A stretch of DNA of 64,000 nucleotides from Polytrichum commune (lineage: Eukaryota > Streptophyta > Polytrichopsida > Polytrichales > Polytrichaceae), in NCBI GenBank assembly GCA_950295325.1, contig OX485805.1, positions 4,834,501 through 4,898,500 on the forward strand, written 5' to 3'. The first letter of the stretch is position 1. Each line of letters opens with the position of its first letter. The notes under the pieces were generated by a model, which had not been told where the DNA came from, made no database searches, and worked only from the letters and a program-made list of their open reading frames with translations. Of this stretch, positions 47,665 through 59,204 are shown piece after piece. The position numbers and the translations under genes were made by a program.

Positions 47665-49243
47665 AAAGTGAAGAGTGTTGATTGTGGACATTTTGTCTCT
47701 TTCAACCACTGAGTAGTGTTTTTAGTCTTTAGACAAATATAAATAATGTTCATGTTGAAGTATGTCCTTATCCACTTTGGGAAGAAAAAACAAGGCGTTG
47801 AATTGGGATCACTAATGGAATTGGGCACTTCTACTTTATACCTCAATTTTAACAAGATTGGAAAAGATCCATGGGCCGTGACGTTGAGATTCTTAAGTTG
47901 AGGTAACTTAGCCAAAGATAACATGAAAAATTGGAGGTTGGACTTCTTATTCTAAATATTGTTTAATTTTTTAATTTTTTTTCTCCCAAGATTGAATGTA
48001 GCCACGAGAACACATAACTTGTGAGGTATGGGTGGCACTCAAATGAATCATTCTTCGATTTTAGGGACAAAGAATGGACAATATCTACTATGTGTAAACG
48101 CATGGGAAGGAAGACAAATTCCATGTAGATGGATGGACATCCGGTTCTCGATAAGACACGTAGAGAAGATGACAATGGAGGATTTCAAAAACGGAACATG
48201 TTGGGTCAAACAAACCGCGGGAAGCGGCAAGTCATTCATTTCCCTTGAACGAGATAAGGTACGTGGACCTCAACCATTCAACAACCAAAACTTATTCGGA
48301 CATCTATATGGGTGCACATGATGATGCGGTGTAGCCTAGTATGAGAATAATGTAAGTTATTTTGTAATATTTTTAGGGTGAGGCCCAAACATGCAAGCTC
48401 ATTGGCTCCCTTAGATGGAGCAAAATCAAGCACATAGCATTATTCAGCCATGTGGGTCGGTTTCATGACCCTAGAATATGTCAATTATATCTTGTGGGCC
48501 CCTTGAATATATTGGGAATATTTTTTTAGTGTTCATACATTCAAGCTACACTTGAAAATTTGGGTGGAATTATAATCCCTGTACTATGTGTAGGAATTAT
48601 TGTTCATCCCTAGAATATTCACAGGAAACATTGTTTGTCCTAGTATTATTCCCTAAAATTACTATTATTATCATCAATATCATTGAAACTACCAACACTA
48701 ATCATAATTTTCTTACTATACAAGCTGGCACTATTCATTATTGGTAGCATCGTTAGTTACTTTTTATTTTCTAAGTGAAGGTAAGATAGTGGAGACCCAT
48801 GTCAAATGCTAAATATAGAATGAAACATAACTATGCAGTTGAATAATGTTATGCATTTGGCACACACATGAGACTTAAGTAACATGGCCATTGGCAAGGG
48901 CGGTCCCCTAACCTGTAGCGGAAACGGACCGTAGGGAACCATAGCATGGGGTCCAATCAAGTTTCATTGCATGGTTATCACAAGTGTGTCAACATCTTCA
49001 TTTTGGAGTGAAAAAAATGGGGCTAAAGGGCTTGACTTTCATGGTGCATGATGTCTAGGTGAACTTTTTCATATTGGATGAAACGGCTCTAATGAAAACA
49101 AGACCCTAGGCTAGGGGCACAAGTGAATAGTTGCATACAAGAGTACCTCTCATTGGTAAGTCATTAGTGTTGCAGAGAGTTTAAAGTTTTTTCTAAATTT
49201 TTTTTACGTAGGTTTATGGTTGATTCATTTCAAATGTGCTCTA

Positions 49244-49618
49244 TAGTAGAGGCATCTATTCCCAATTAAGACCCCGTTAGCAATCTACAAGGTGCTGGAA
49301 TTTTAATAAGGTTAGTATTGAATTTCGATCAAGCCAGAATAAGTGTCATGACAAATGTCTTGATTCTGAGTGCTCGATTGAGGAGGAATAAGTGGTTAAA
49401 ATGAGTGGTTATGGCAGAATTTAGACATTGGTAATGTGTTTGGGCCAACTTTTGGTTTAAAAAATTCATAGTAATTTGAATCTAAGGAATATAATTACCA
49501 AGAAAATTGCACTCCTCTTGATTTCTATCTTCCTACATGGGAAAAGATTGCACCACCTTATACTTCTCAAGATTTGGCACAACATATGTGAAGTGATTGG
49601 TTATGGGCACCTCTACTC
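49244..49618. mobile_element. MITE, Tc1/mariner-like, family M1 copy 2 (375 bp)
   Basis: The left end TAGTAGAGGCATC and the reverse-complemented right end GAGTAGAGGTGCCC are flanked by TA. It aligns over its length with 7803-8183 (shared GAATTT-GATCAAG, GAGTGGTTATGG, GACATTGGTAAT, TTGATTTCTATCTTCCTACA). Confidence 0.7.
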
Positions 49619-49659
49619 TACTCCATAGGTTGATAATCGGTCCAAGACAGTTGTTTCGG

Positions 49660-51288
49660 ATAATTATTTAAAGCGCCAAAAGTCGGTCCGTCACTTCAAA
49701 TTCATCATTTTGAAAATCTCAACACATTTCATATGACTTTTTCAAAATTCCAACTAGCATGTAGAGTCTCAATAATAACTATGGGGTATTCACGTAAACA
49801 TTATGTTGGTAGTAAGTGTTAGTATATAATTCCTCTCCAAAAGATGTCCACAATTCATGTGGGATATGTAAACTTGAGGGATGAAGCCTTGGTAGTGCTC
49901 TTGCATGTATTCGTCTGTAGCTTTTGTATAACAACTTCAAATTGCAATTTTTTTTTTGTTGTTGTTGGAGGAAACACTATGTTTGATTTTCTAAGTTTTC
50001 TTGGTTTCGCAACTCCAAAATTAATATTATTCTTAGCACAATGAAGCACCGAAAATTTGTTTATAGCACAATTTCTCTTCAAATCTCCTCACTCCTTGGA
50101 AATGCTTGCTCAAATTCGTTCATAACTTTTGCACAAAATTTTCAAATCACAATTTTTGTTGTTGGAGGTAGCACTCTGTTTCATCTACCAACTTTCTCTA
50201 GTTGGGCACAATTCCAAATAAGTTTACCTTCTATGTGGAATTGAGGTTTGAAAATGTATTGAAGTTGTAGACCAAGTTACATAGTTGTGAAATCTCATGT
50301 CAACCCATATTCTTTGCGATGACTATGAACGACTTGGAATATAATGTGAACTACTCTTTGATCTAATATCCTACAATGAGTTATTGACTCTACATTGACT
50401 CGTGTAAAAATACAATATATCATATTTATGCACGCTTGAAAGGTAAATTAGAATAGTTATGATGAAATATGTCCACTGTTTAAAAAATGATTTGACATGT
50501 GTTTTTAGAATTGTCTTGTGCCAGACCGGCTATCAACCTATAGTAGATCAATTCATGATTTTGAAAGTCAATTTTAGTGTCAATATATTTTAGAAACCTC
50601 AAACCTACATACTATTTCATGGTGTTTAAAAAAAATGAAAAAAGGGTTGAGGGTTCTATCTTTACAATTGGCTTAGATCAACTTAGGGAGGAATTGTACC
50701 CATTTTGAAATTCCAACAAGTGAATTGAATCATGACCAATAAAGGTTCCACTTATTGTAACGTTGGAAGGCATGCATCCACACACAAGTTGGATACAAAA
50801 CCAGTAACCCCACATATTTGGGCCACATAACATTACTAAGTAGCTAGATGATGGTCTCTTTCCAAAGAAAGAGTTTGTAATTAAAAAACTCCACATTGTA
50901 CAACCAAAATGCTCCCCATAATCGGGGAATCCCATAATTAAAGGAGAATTATTTTCACCTAATACCTGGTCCAACAAAATGCAACCAAGGAGTTGAGTAA
51001 TAACTTGTGGCCAAGTACATATTCTTTTGGCACCACTCATGTACATATACTAAGTATATTTGTAAAAATTTGATACCGGTCAACATGGTACGACTCTTTG
51101 AGAATAGTTTTGATTTCATACCATTTGGGTCTAAATACCATGCACGAGCCTTCATACTTAGGTAAGATTATTCCACTAACAATATGATAGAGGGATAGTA
51201 TTTGACTCAAATAATAACTTGGATATACAAAGATTCTCTCATCTTGTGATTGCTAATGGGATTTTGCACTCAATTCTTGCTCCATCAA
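49660..51288. other. Intergenic DNA, no gene recognised
   Basis: The longest ORF (50678-51046, minus, 122 codons) has no recognised family and no coding context. Two partly similar blocks at 49910-50040 and 50090-50220 share TTCAAAT-GCAATTTTT, GTTGTTGGAGG and AACTTTC/AAGTTTTC phrases in the same order, suggesting an old tandem duplication. Confidence 0.45.
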
Positions 51289-51659
51289 CTACACTAAATA
51301 TACCAATTAGTGAGGATGGTACTAATTCAAGTTTCACACACAATCTAGCCAAATCTCAAAGTTATGGAGGGCTAAAGTTGCTATTGAGTGACACTAAATT
51401 CATGACTATGGTAAATTCTATGCTCACTTACCATAGATTTCAAGGAAATTAGTGCATGCTTGTGATTAGTGTGTGCCACTTGCTTGTCAATGAATAGTGC
51501 CAAGTGCCAGTACTTTAAGAACAGTGCCAAGCGCCGAGATGAACAATGCTTCCTAGTCTTACATCTAAGATCTTTTGGTGGCACTAATTCATAGCATCAA
51601 GGAATTTAGTATCACATTCATTAATTTCCCACACTCACTAATTGGTATATTTAGTGTAG
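51289..51659. mobile_element. MITE-like element with perfect 26-bp TIRs (371 bp)
   Basis: Arms at 51289-51314 (CTACACTAAATATACCAATT...) and 51634-51659 are perfect reverse complements over 26 bp. The interior is non-coding; the ORFs at 51219-51452 and 51381-51584 overlap it in part and look spurious. No clear target duplication was seen, so the superfamily is open. Confidence 0.65.
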
Positions 51660-52073
51660 TAACCCGTTGTTGGTTAAGTCCAATCTATATCAAAACATCT
51701 CCTAAGTTGGCTCTTCACCCCTCATTTATTTGGCACGTACACTAGTGTTGGTGCATTACCCTAGGGTGTGTGTGTGTTCTTTCGTGTATTTCAAGTTCTC
51801 CAAGTTATACTGATTAGATTTACACAATGAAACTTGTGTTGCATTGGCAAATCTATAATTAAGCAACAACAAGAATTGGATTGAATACAAGATCTCCTTT
51901 GATTTAGTTATGGTGATCGAAAGTGCATGAATGTTGATCTATTGATTGAATACATAGGTTCTCCCAATTGTATTCACTATTGAGTGTGGAGCAATAAATC
52001 AAAATTGAAGACATAATCCAATTTCTTTTAAACATGGTGTCTTTATTGCGTTTTGTTTATTTATCCTTACTTA

Positions 52074-52653
52074 GGGGTTGTTTACACCATAGACCATGAA
52101 GTCGTCCCAAGGCCCTGTAAAATATGTGATTGCTTGTTGAACTCGTCCCGGGACCACTTCGGTTTACACCAAGGAAACAATGTCAGAATGACCATGGAGT
52201 TCAAGGTCCCCAAAAGACATATTTTAAAGCCTACACTATCCACTAACATGGTCCAACAGGTGTTGCCGTGAGAGAAGCAAAAGAGGTGTTATGATGGAAA
52301 AAACAAGGGCACATGGCAAAAAAATACTTTTATAATAAAAAAAATTATGAAATCATTTTGGGGGAAAAGAAGATGAAGACAAGGGAAGACAAATTAATGG
52401 TCAAACTTGATTTTTTTTTCTTTCCAAAACTGCCCTTTTTATGCATATATTAAAAAAAAATCAGCACATTCACTTTTGATGCATGGTCATTCCTCTTAGT
52501 CCACATTCGGTTTACACCTAGTGAGGGGCCCAAAAGCTTCGTCAATTGGTGTTTTGAAGAAATTAGACCATGGAAGTTGGACCATCAAGTCGGACCATGG
52601 AAAAAGACCATCTTCCATGGTCGGACTTCATGGTCTATTGTGTAAACAAGCCT
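52074..52653. mobile_element. MITE, PIF/Harbinger-like (580 bp)
   Basis: The left end is GGGGTTGTTTACACCATAGA and the right end, reverse-complemented, is AGGCTTGTTTACACAATAGA. Both arms continue into CCATGAAGTC. TTA flanks both sides (52071-52073 and 52654-52656). The interior repeats a GACCATGGAA / TTCCATGGTC palindromic theme near the right end and a GGTTTACACC motif twice. Confidence 0.75.
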
Positions 52654-52681
52654 TTAACCAATGATCGGGGAGAACCGGCAG

Positions 52682-52875
52682 TTAGTTACAGATAAACCAG
52701 TTGAGTTTGAGAAATAACCGGTTGAAGTTCAAGACTGTAAGAAAATTACCGATCCTTTTAGAGGAATTTAAGGAATAAACCCCCAATTTAGTAAAGGAAA
52801 ACTGGAGGATGTCAACATGTAACCTGTTGGACTTGCCAACACTAGGACCTCAACCGATTATGCCCAAAAATCTCC
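52682..52875 (+). repeat. Dispersed repeat R2, copy 1
   Basis: Aligns with 62801-62992 in the same orientation: TTAGTTACAGAT at the left, AAGTTCA-GAC, AAAACTG-A-GAT, ACC-GTTGGACTTG and GATT-TGCCCAAAA at the right. No protein coding. Type unknown. Confidence 0.7.
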
Positions 52876-53058
52876 TCGATCATTGCCCTTAACCCACATA
52901 CCAATCAAATGTAGGGGTCCAATTAAGGAAAGTGACCGTCTGCACAGGTCGGCACACCTTATAAAACGGACCCGTAGGGAAAAACCACAGGCCATTTTAT
53001 TACACATTTTAACATGCCCACACATAATAAATGAAATTTTTGGTAATGGTGCTTCCCG

Positions 53059-53316
53059 GTGAGTCAGATATGGGGGGTTACATGGGTATCCACTCAGGCT
53101 GCAACTCTTCCTGAGATATGGAAGGGAAGCACAGTAGGTGAAGAGACAACATTCTCGCCACAGCACGGAAATCCTCGCTGCTCTTTTGATCAGCTTGCAT
53201 CAAGCTTTTCACCTCCTCCATCATCCAGTTTCAAGCTCCAATCCGGTGACATGGAACAAATAAAGATCACAAGGATGATTAAAACGTGTTCTTTATCAGA
53301 ACCCAGAACTCTGTAG
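53059..53316 (+). CDS. Candidate 5' coding segment of an unidentified plant gene
   Basis: An 85-codon open frame starts at ATG 53059 and contains FDQLASSFSPPPSSSFKLQSGDMEQ, a Ser/Pro-rich stretch. It precedes, on the same strand, two exons with clear splice signals at 53988 and 54777. A possible splice donor (CCGGTGACAT) lies near 53244. An opposite-strand ORF of 102 codons overlaps it, so coding here is weakly supported and the link to the downstream exons is inferred. Confidence 0.25.
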   Translation: MSQIWGVTWVSTQAATLPEIWKGSTVGEETTFSPQHGNPRCSFDQLASSFSPPPSSSFKLQSGDMEQIKITRMIKTCSLSEPRTL

Positions 53317-53987
53317 TTAAGCGAAAAAAATATTGTATGGTTATGGCAAAACATCTGTGCCATAAAGGAGAAATATTACTCAATATTCTTCTGGGATCAG
53401 GTGAACAGACACATTTAGATGCAATGGGTGCACTTCCTTGAGCTGAATTTTGTAGAGGAGAAATGGTTGTGTGTGCATGAGAATGTGCAGATCGGGTGAT
53501 TTGTCAAGTTGTGTGAAGAGGAGGAACTTGACATAAGGAGTTATGAAGAAGCCAGGATGTGACGAGGGTGGACTTCTGTGGCCACATTAATCATGGGTAG
53601 CAATTTTCCCACTTGACTTTGGGTTAATTTCCACCATGTGGTGTTGAGACAGATTAGAATGAGAGATAACCTCACAATATGATTAAATGTGATCTCATGG
53701 CATGAGCTATGGTTCACATCTAAACATGGAGATTGACAGTGTTGGCACTCACTGATAAATTTCAGTATTTATGGATTAAAGAGATAGATTCCTCTGGTTT
53801 CCTCTGGTTAATTCCTCTGGATTAAAGAAATGGATTCCTCTGGTTTCTTCTACAGAAGAGTGTCCTATTTCCTTTGGCATGATTGGCTTTGATTCTTGTT
53901 CATCGTGCCGTGGTTCCTCTTCTCTCCAGTTTAAGCAGCAGTGTTTTATAATAATAATTTTTTTTTTCATTTTTTTTCAATCAACAG

Positions 53988-54058
53988 CGGATCATAGGTG
54001 GAGGTACTACACCACAAATGACGAGTACGGGAAGTTCTATGACTCTATTCGCAGAGAG
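53988..54058 (+). CDS. Internal exon of an unidentified protein-coding gene
   Basis: The exon is preceded by a strong polypyrimidine tract and CAATCAACAG acceptor and followed by a GAG/GTGGGC donor. It encodes two bases plus 23 codons, DHRWRYYTTNDEYGKFYDSI-RRE, and ends in phase 0. That fits directly onto the next exon at 54777, which starts in phase 0. The peptide is rich in aromatic and acidic residues. No family was recognised. Confidence 0.5.
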
Positions 54059-54776
54059 GTGGGCACTTCCTTTCCCACCTGACTCAATCCTAATCTCCCA
54101 TGCATGCAAGTCATGTGGATTTTGGAAGCATTCTTCTCTAGGAACCTGTGAATTTCAACAAGACATTCTACTTCAGCCTTGTGAGCTTGCTCCCTTCCTA
54201 CTTAGACCCAAGGAACAAGTCTCCATGAAAGGTGGGGGGTTCTAGATGTCAGTTTCTTAGGAACAAATGCTGAGCATAGTCAGGTGGCAAGCTCCCATTA
54301 GTCCTTACTCATTCTGAGCCTATTTCAATAATTAAAGCCTTCATACATTCTCAGATTAAGCCTCAAAGTTGTGCAGTATCATGGTACATAGTTTCTGATT
54401 CTTGCATCAAAGTGCCTTTGATTCCCAGTCCCACAGAACTCTCTTACAAAGCTTTAAAATAACGTTAACAAGCTCAACATTTAAGTGGTGCATCGCCATA
54501 TCACAAAGCAAATTACAGAAGATCACGAAGGAGCAGACAAAAAGCAGGATGAGGTTGATGGCAGAAATTAGGGAATTGTTTTCAAACAACGAAGTTGTCA
54601 CACAATGCAACAGTCTACTCTAGCTAGGTGCTTCACAATAGTCATGGTCACATCTGCCCAAGGGGGGGATACTAAGCTCTGGAATCGATCTCAAACTCTA
54701 TATTCTTTCTACCAAAAAATAACTTAATGCTGTATACATAAATATAAACAATGTTTTTTTTTGTGTGTGTCAACAG

Positions 54777-54918
54777 GTTAATAGGGACGACCAGGCGCAC
54801 AGAAAGTGCACCCAAAAGGTACATGAACTCAGCGAGGAACTCCGAGAAGCAAAAGCATGCTTGGAGATGGTCACTCTTGGAGGACCCCTGGCCATCAAGA
54901 GGCTCTGTGGCTCGATGG
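54777..54918 (+). CDS. Internal exon of the same unidentified gene, coiled-coil-like
   Basis: A T-rich tract and TGTCAACAG acceptor precede it and ATGG/GTGAGT, a near-consensus donor, follows. It encodes 47 codons plus one base: VNRDDQAHRKCTQKVHELSE, a Glu/Lys-rich helix (ELREAKACLEMV), then GGPLAIKRLCGSM. The alternation of charged and hydrophobic residues suggests a coiled coil. Phase agrees with the exon ending at 54058. Downstream exons could not be joined with confidence; the ORF at 56.4-56.8 kb is a candidate. I do not recognise the protein. Confidence 0.55.
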
Positions 54919-56405
54919 GTGAGTGCTCATGTTGTGCATTGATCGTGGCCTGATTTTGTTGAGTCGAATCTTCATTGACTGTAGAATGTTGTGATGAGTA
55001 TATACTTGAGTTTAAGTCAAGCAACACCTGAAGGAAGTGTAAGTGTCACTGTTGATTAAGGAAAGCTAATACAGAGTGTATTGAATACGAACAAGGTAGG
55101 GCCTTGGGAAATCAATGCCTGGGTGGCTAAGATTTTCGTTTATCTAGATGTGCCCATCTATCTCTGTGAGATAACTGAGGCCCCCTTTACACTATGGAGC
55201 TTAGGGAGGATCCTTTTCATTTGGGGCGAGAGGGAAATATAGCATACAAGTGCATCACTCAAGAAAAAAAAGCCTTGAAATAGCATGTATATTATATCAC
55301 CTATTCATTGCCAGAGGGTGAAAGTTAGGGTGGGTAGCAAGTAATGTGGCCCATTGTATTTTACTAGGTTGGATATGTTCGGGTCCAGCCTGTTGCACTG
55401 GAGCATATGAATTGATTTGACACCTGAAAATATGTAGTTGAAAGTTGTCTTCATCCCCCCTCTCCCTTGCCCCATCATTTCTTCCCCAAGGTCCCTACCC
55501 CCTTGTCCTTAAACACCTAAACCTACTCCTGGCTCCCCCACCCTATTGGGCCTTAAGTCATGCCATACCCGCTCACCATACCCCCCTCCCCCTACGCCCA
55601 TACCCGTCTTGGAATGTCATTGACTATGACAACCTCTTAGTCAAAATCTTAAGCCACCTTGTGGAGGGTACTTGGGAATATCGAGAGTTCAAGCTCTTGT
55701 TTTGGGCTTGTATGCATCATTATTAAATTGCAAAGCTTGTCATGTATTATGTTTTGTTGAGTACCAATCCATCTCTTGACATCTCATGTTGAGCAACACC
55801 ACCTTACACCTACTCAAACTAGTGCAAGCTTGAATGACGATTGGTTAAGCTCTCAATAATTTGACCTTTGCATGAAAGCTTGTCAAATCCAAGTACCATA
55901 CACCTGAATTTGCAAGTTCATGCTTTCAACTCTAGCTCTGGTGGAAAAGGGACTTAAAAAAGGTTCCAAAATGTTGTGATACACATAGATATTGGATGTT
56001 GAAGGGGCCAACATGAATGAAGAACCTCTTTGGATATAGTCTACAATCTTTTAGATACCGGCTTGATACAAGTCCTTGGATACATCAAGGACCACTAAAT
56101 AGGTCGTACACGAATCCCCTTGGTCATTCAAGGTACGCAGTTACATTTTCCAATCAGACCCCTATATTTGATTAGTGTGGGGTTCGGTGAGGATCAAAGA
56201 ACAAACGCCATAAAGACACACGTCAAACAAAGATCGAACTACATCTTCAAATCCTATTAAGTCTCCACACTCAACAGTGTGATCATGGTTCAGAGAACCT
56301 CTGTCTTCGAACAAGAAATCAACAAACATGTGTGTTGGATAACCATAAGTAAATCAGGGGAGGTCCAGCTTCCAAACTGATTTTTGCTGATACTTCATCG
56401 TAGAT

Positions 56406-56798
56406 TTGCTAATGCAACACAAGGTAGGTTGGTTCATTTCGATCGAATCGGTACAAGTTGGAGACCATGAAATACGAACCAAAATGACAGCCACACACAT
56501 ACCTTCCAGACTAACACGATGTGGTAACTCAATGCGATGTGGTGAAGGCATCCCATGCAAGCGAGGAGCGGTGGGGCTGCCCATGTCGCCTCGAATGGGA
56601 GACTGCCATTGCGACGAGAAGCCGCCCACGATTTGTGACAACCCCTATCGCTCGGTGAACACCATACAGTTCAATGGTGGAATGAAACACGAGCCTCAGT
56701 TTCTCGAGGATCACATCAAGTGCTACCACCCACGGCTCGTGAAGCGCTTGGCTCCCAAAATCGACTTCCGGCATTTGCGACCCGAATCCGCGAGGTAA
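56406..56798 (+). CDS. Candidate exon or ORF, GC-rich, unidentified
   Basis: A 130-codon open frame ends in PESAR at a possible GCGAG/GTAATC donor. From about 56500 the sequence is clearly more GC-rich than the neighbourhood, a sign of coding. The peptide has several Cys (CGNSMRCGEGIPC, DCHCDEKPPTICDNPYRSV) and the stretch HEPQFLEDHIKCYHPRLVKR. A possible acceptor (ACCTTCCAG) lies near 56509. Minus-strand ORFs overlap it, so strand is not certain. No family was recognised. Confidence 0.3.
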   Translation: MLMQHKVGWFISIESVQVGDHEIRTKMTATHIPSRLTRCGNSMRCGEGIPCKRGAVGLPMSPRMGDCHCDEKPPTICDNPYRSVNTIQFNGGMKHEPQFLEDHIKCYHPRLVKRLAPKIDFRHLRPESAR

Positions 56799-56972
56799 TC
56801 AGTTAACCTCCCATGAGCCTCCAAAGATGTGTTGCACCTCGTGGGCATCGTAATTGCACTCCTGGGGTTGTGTTTCCGAGGTGTGCCGGGTGAATTTCGC
56901 CACATGGAGTGGACTGATACCGATGCACTTTGCGGCGTAATGTGCCAACCCTAGAAATGCACTGGGCTCCTT

Positions 56973-57187
56973 GGAAAGAGGGAATTATCGTATACAAAGT
57001 GCACCGTTCGTCCACCCAAGATAGACTTCGTGTAGGTTTGTTTCCGATTCATCTCAATGACGTCAGAGACACTAATTCGGGGTCTTTGAGCAGAAATTAA
57101 AGGAAAAGAGTCATACTATTTGATTTGAGAGCTTTTATGTTGGAGGAATGAGAGGTGCTCTCGTATACGATAGTTCCTTCTCTCTCC
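56973..57187. mobile_element. MITE, family V copy 4 (~215 bp)
   Basis: The left arm contains GGGAATTATCGTATAC and the right arm GTATACGATAGTTCC, with outer GGAAAGAG and CTCTCTCC. The middle has TAGGTTTGTTTCCGATTCAT, as in the 40.5-41.0 kb copies. The small size and long arms make it the clearest family V copy. Confidence 0.75.
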
Positions 57188-58134
57188 AGGGCGCCTGCCT
57201 TCAATAGCAACTCCGGTCCCAACAACACTGGATGGTGTCAGGACCTTCTGACACCAATCTAGAGAGAGAGAGTGTGTGTGTGTGTGTGAGAGTGCTAGTT
57301 TTTCTTTTCTTTTCTCTTCTGGGGTTTAGCATAAGAGTAGCAACATGCGTTCTAACCATGAACGCAATGTCGCTCATCCCTTCTACTTTCCGGTCAGCTA
57401 CATCAACAATGCGTTCCGGCATTTCGGAGGCTATTTTAAATGAGAAGCACCATGTTTCTTAAATCCAGTCTTGTGCTTGTGAGATCGATAGCATTGGCGG
57501 TTCCCTGGTACATGTAGATGCCACTAATTTACATGTGTTCCTTTCCATGACTTTTGTTTGTTGCCACCACACCTCCCTGCACCTCCACTAGGCCTGCAAT
57601 CTGTGTGGCCCAGCCTTCACATGTCAAAGAGCACTTGGGCAAGTTAGTTACCGAATACCGATGTGTCTAAGGTAGACGTCGTGCCTAAATCCAACATAGC
57701 AATAATCTGGACACATGTATTTGAGCAGTATGTGGATACGTGTCGTAAACAAAAGCTCTGACTACATGCTCAAAATATGCTAACCATTTTAGGTTCAAAA
57801 GCCAACATAAGTGGGGGTGGGTTGGGGGAGACCTATATGACCATGAGCACGAGAATCTTCGCTTTGATAATGAATAAGATATTCATATGAGCTCTGACAA
57901 TTATGAGGAGAATGGCATGACTAGAAATTGCTAATTATCTTACAAGTCTATTTGCATGTGTCATATCCTACAAGAAGTGGGTGTAGAGAGAAAACTATCC
58001 AAATAACACCCGGCTACCTCACTCCTTTAACATTATGTCAAGTTTTCATGGCAACTAGTTGCACTGAATTTAGTTTGAGAATACACTATTTGAGAATGTA
58101 GTTTCAGGGAGTGCCGAGTCTTTCTTTCAATTGG
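57188..58134. other. Intergenic DNA, no gene recognised
   Basis: Includes an AG/TG microsatellite (57261-57289). ORFs here (57201-57462, both strands) overlap it and show no family signature. Confidence 0.55.
57261..57289 (+). repeat. (AG)n(TG)n microsatellite
   Basis: AGAGAGAGAGAG followed by TGTGTGTGTGTGTG. Confidence 0.95.
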
Positions 58135-58860
58135 ACCATCAAGCCAATATTAGCCCCTCTATCTTGTGGAGGCTACCGCACTCCACCACTCTAGTGAATC
58201 AACTAGTTTGACACCATCTTGATGTACTTTTGGTCCCCATAATAAGCCTTTTGACTTCCTGGACTCTAGGATCGATTTCATTTCATTGAAAGTAGTGTCC
58301 GGGGAGATTTTTGAGCATAATTGTTCAAGATCCCAATCCAACCAATTACATGTTGTGATCTTTTGGATTTTTTTTATTAGTTTGAGGTATATTTCATAGA
58401 TTCCTCTAAAATGATGGGTAGGTTTCCTGAAGTCTTGAATTTCAACCAGAAATCTCTCAAACTGAACCATTTCATCTTTAACTAGCAGTCATTTCTCCCC
58501 GTTCATTGATTACAAGTAGGTCCGATTTTTTGCATCAACTTTGAATGGCAAGGGCCAGTCATAGGGTGCGATGGAGGTATGCATCCCCCAATAAGTTGAT
58601 ATTAGCCTCTCTATCTCACAAGGCTTTAACAACACTCAACCACTCTAGCAACTCAGTCGATTTGACACCATCTTGATGTATTTTTAGTCTCATAAGGCTC
58701 GTGACTTTCTAGGTTTTAAAATCGATTTCATTTCATTTCGTTGCATTGAATTGCGAGTGGGTTTTGTGGTTGCGCCAAATTTTTGGATGGTAGGGGTCAG
58801 TCGCATGGCGCAATGGAGGGGTGCATGCCACAACTAGGGCAGGGGATGTCACATCGGTCG
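58135..58860 (+). repeat. Partial tandem duplication of an unidentified segment
   Basis: 58150-58310 and 58595-58745 share ordered blocks: ATATTAGCC-CTCTATCT, CACTCTAG, TTTGACACCATCTTGATGTA, TTTT-GTC and ATCGATTTCATTTCATT. A second theme, GGGTGCGATGGAGGTATGCA at 58563 and GGCGCAATGGAGGGGTGCAT at 58808, repeats with about 245-bp spacing. The minus-strand 103-codon ORF at 58159-58470 spans one copy, contains TTFNEMKSILESRKSKGLLWG, and has a decayed sister in the second copy. Confidence 0.6.
58159..58470 (-). pseudogene. Unrecognised minus-strand ORF within a duplicated segment
   Basis: 103 codons beginning MVQFERFLVEIQDFRK, with protein-like composition throughout. A stop-containing relative of its C-terminal part is found on the minus strand of 58595-58745. 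Presence in a repeat suggests a transposon-derived coding remnant, but no family motif was found. Confidence 0.3.
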
Positions 58861-59170
58861 CGAGGCAACTATTCAGAGGGTTGCACACCAATGTTAGGTG
58901 GCAGAAGCAGAAGAATGTTGCCTGCGGTTGTCACTCCTCCTACTCTCCCCCCGAGCCAACGCTACAACTTCTACAAATACTACGGTACCAAATATATACC
59001 CCCATAAAACTCTGACTACTACATTTGAATTATGGTAAATGTATTGTGGGCCACACTATAAACAAGAAAACCACCAAACACATCAGGGATATATATTTTG
59101 TGGATGCACGCTACATGAATTCCTGCTTTTTGCATGGAACCGGGGCACTTTTCAATTAGAAAAACGTCCA

Positions 59171-59204
59171 AATATATATATGTATATATATATATATATA
59201 TATA
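59171..59204 (+). repeat. (TA)n microsatellite
   Basis: TA run with one TG interruption. Confidence 0.95.

Larger units (their letters stand above)
44677..49243. other. Intergenic DNA, no gene confirmed
   Basis: Mostly unassignable. It includes a TTG microsatellite, two G/C tracts, a 26-bp direct repeat and a weak gag-like fragment near 46441. A partial V-family arm (ATACAAGAGTACCTCTCATT with TAGGTTTATGG-TTGATTCAT) lies at about 49130-49235. The ORF at 48028-48321 (97 codons) has no recognised family. Confidence 0.5.
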
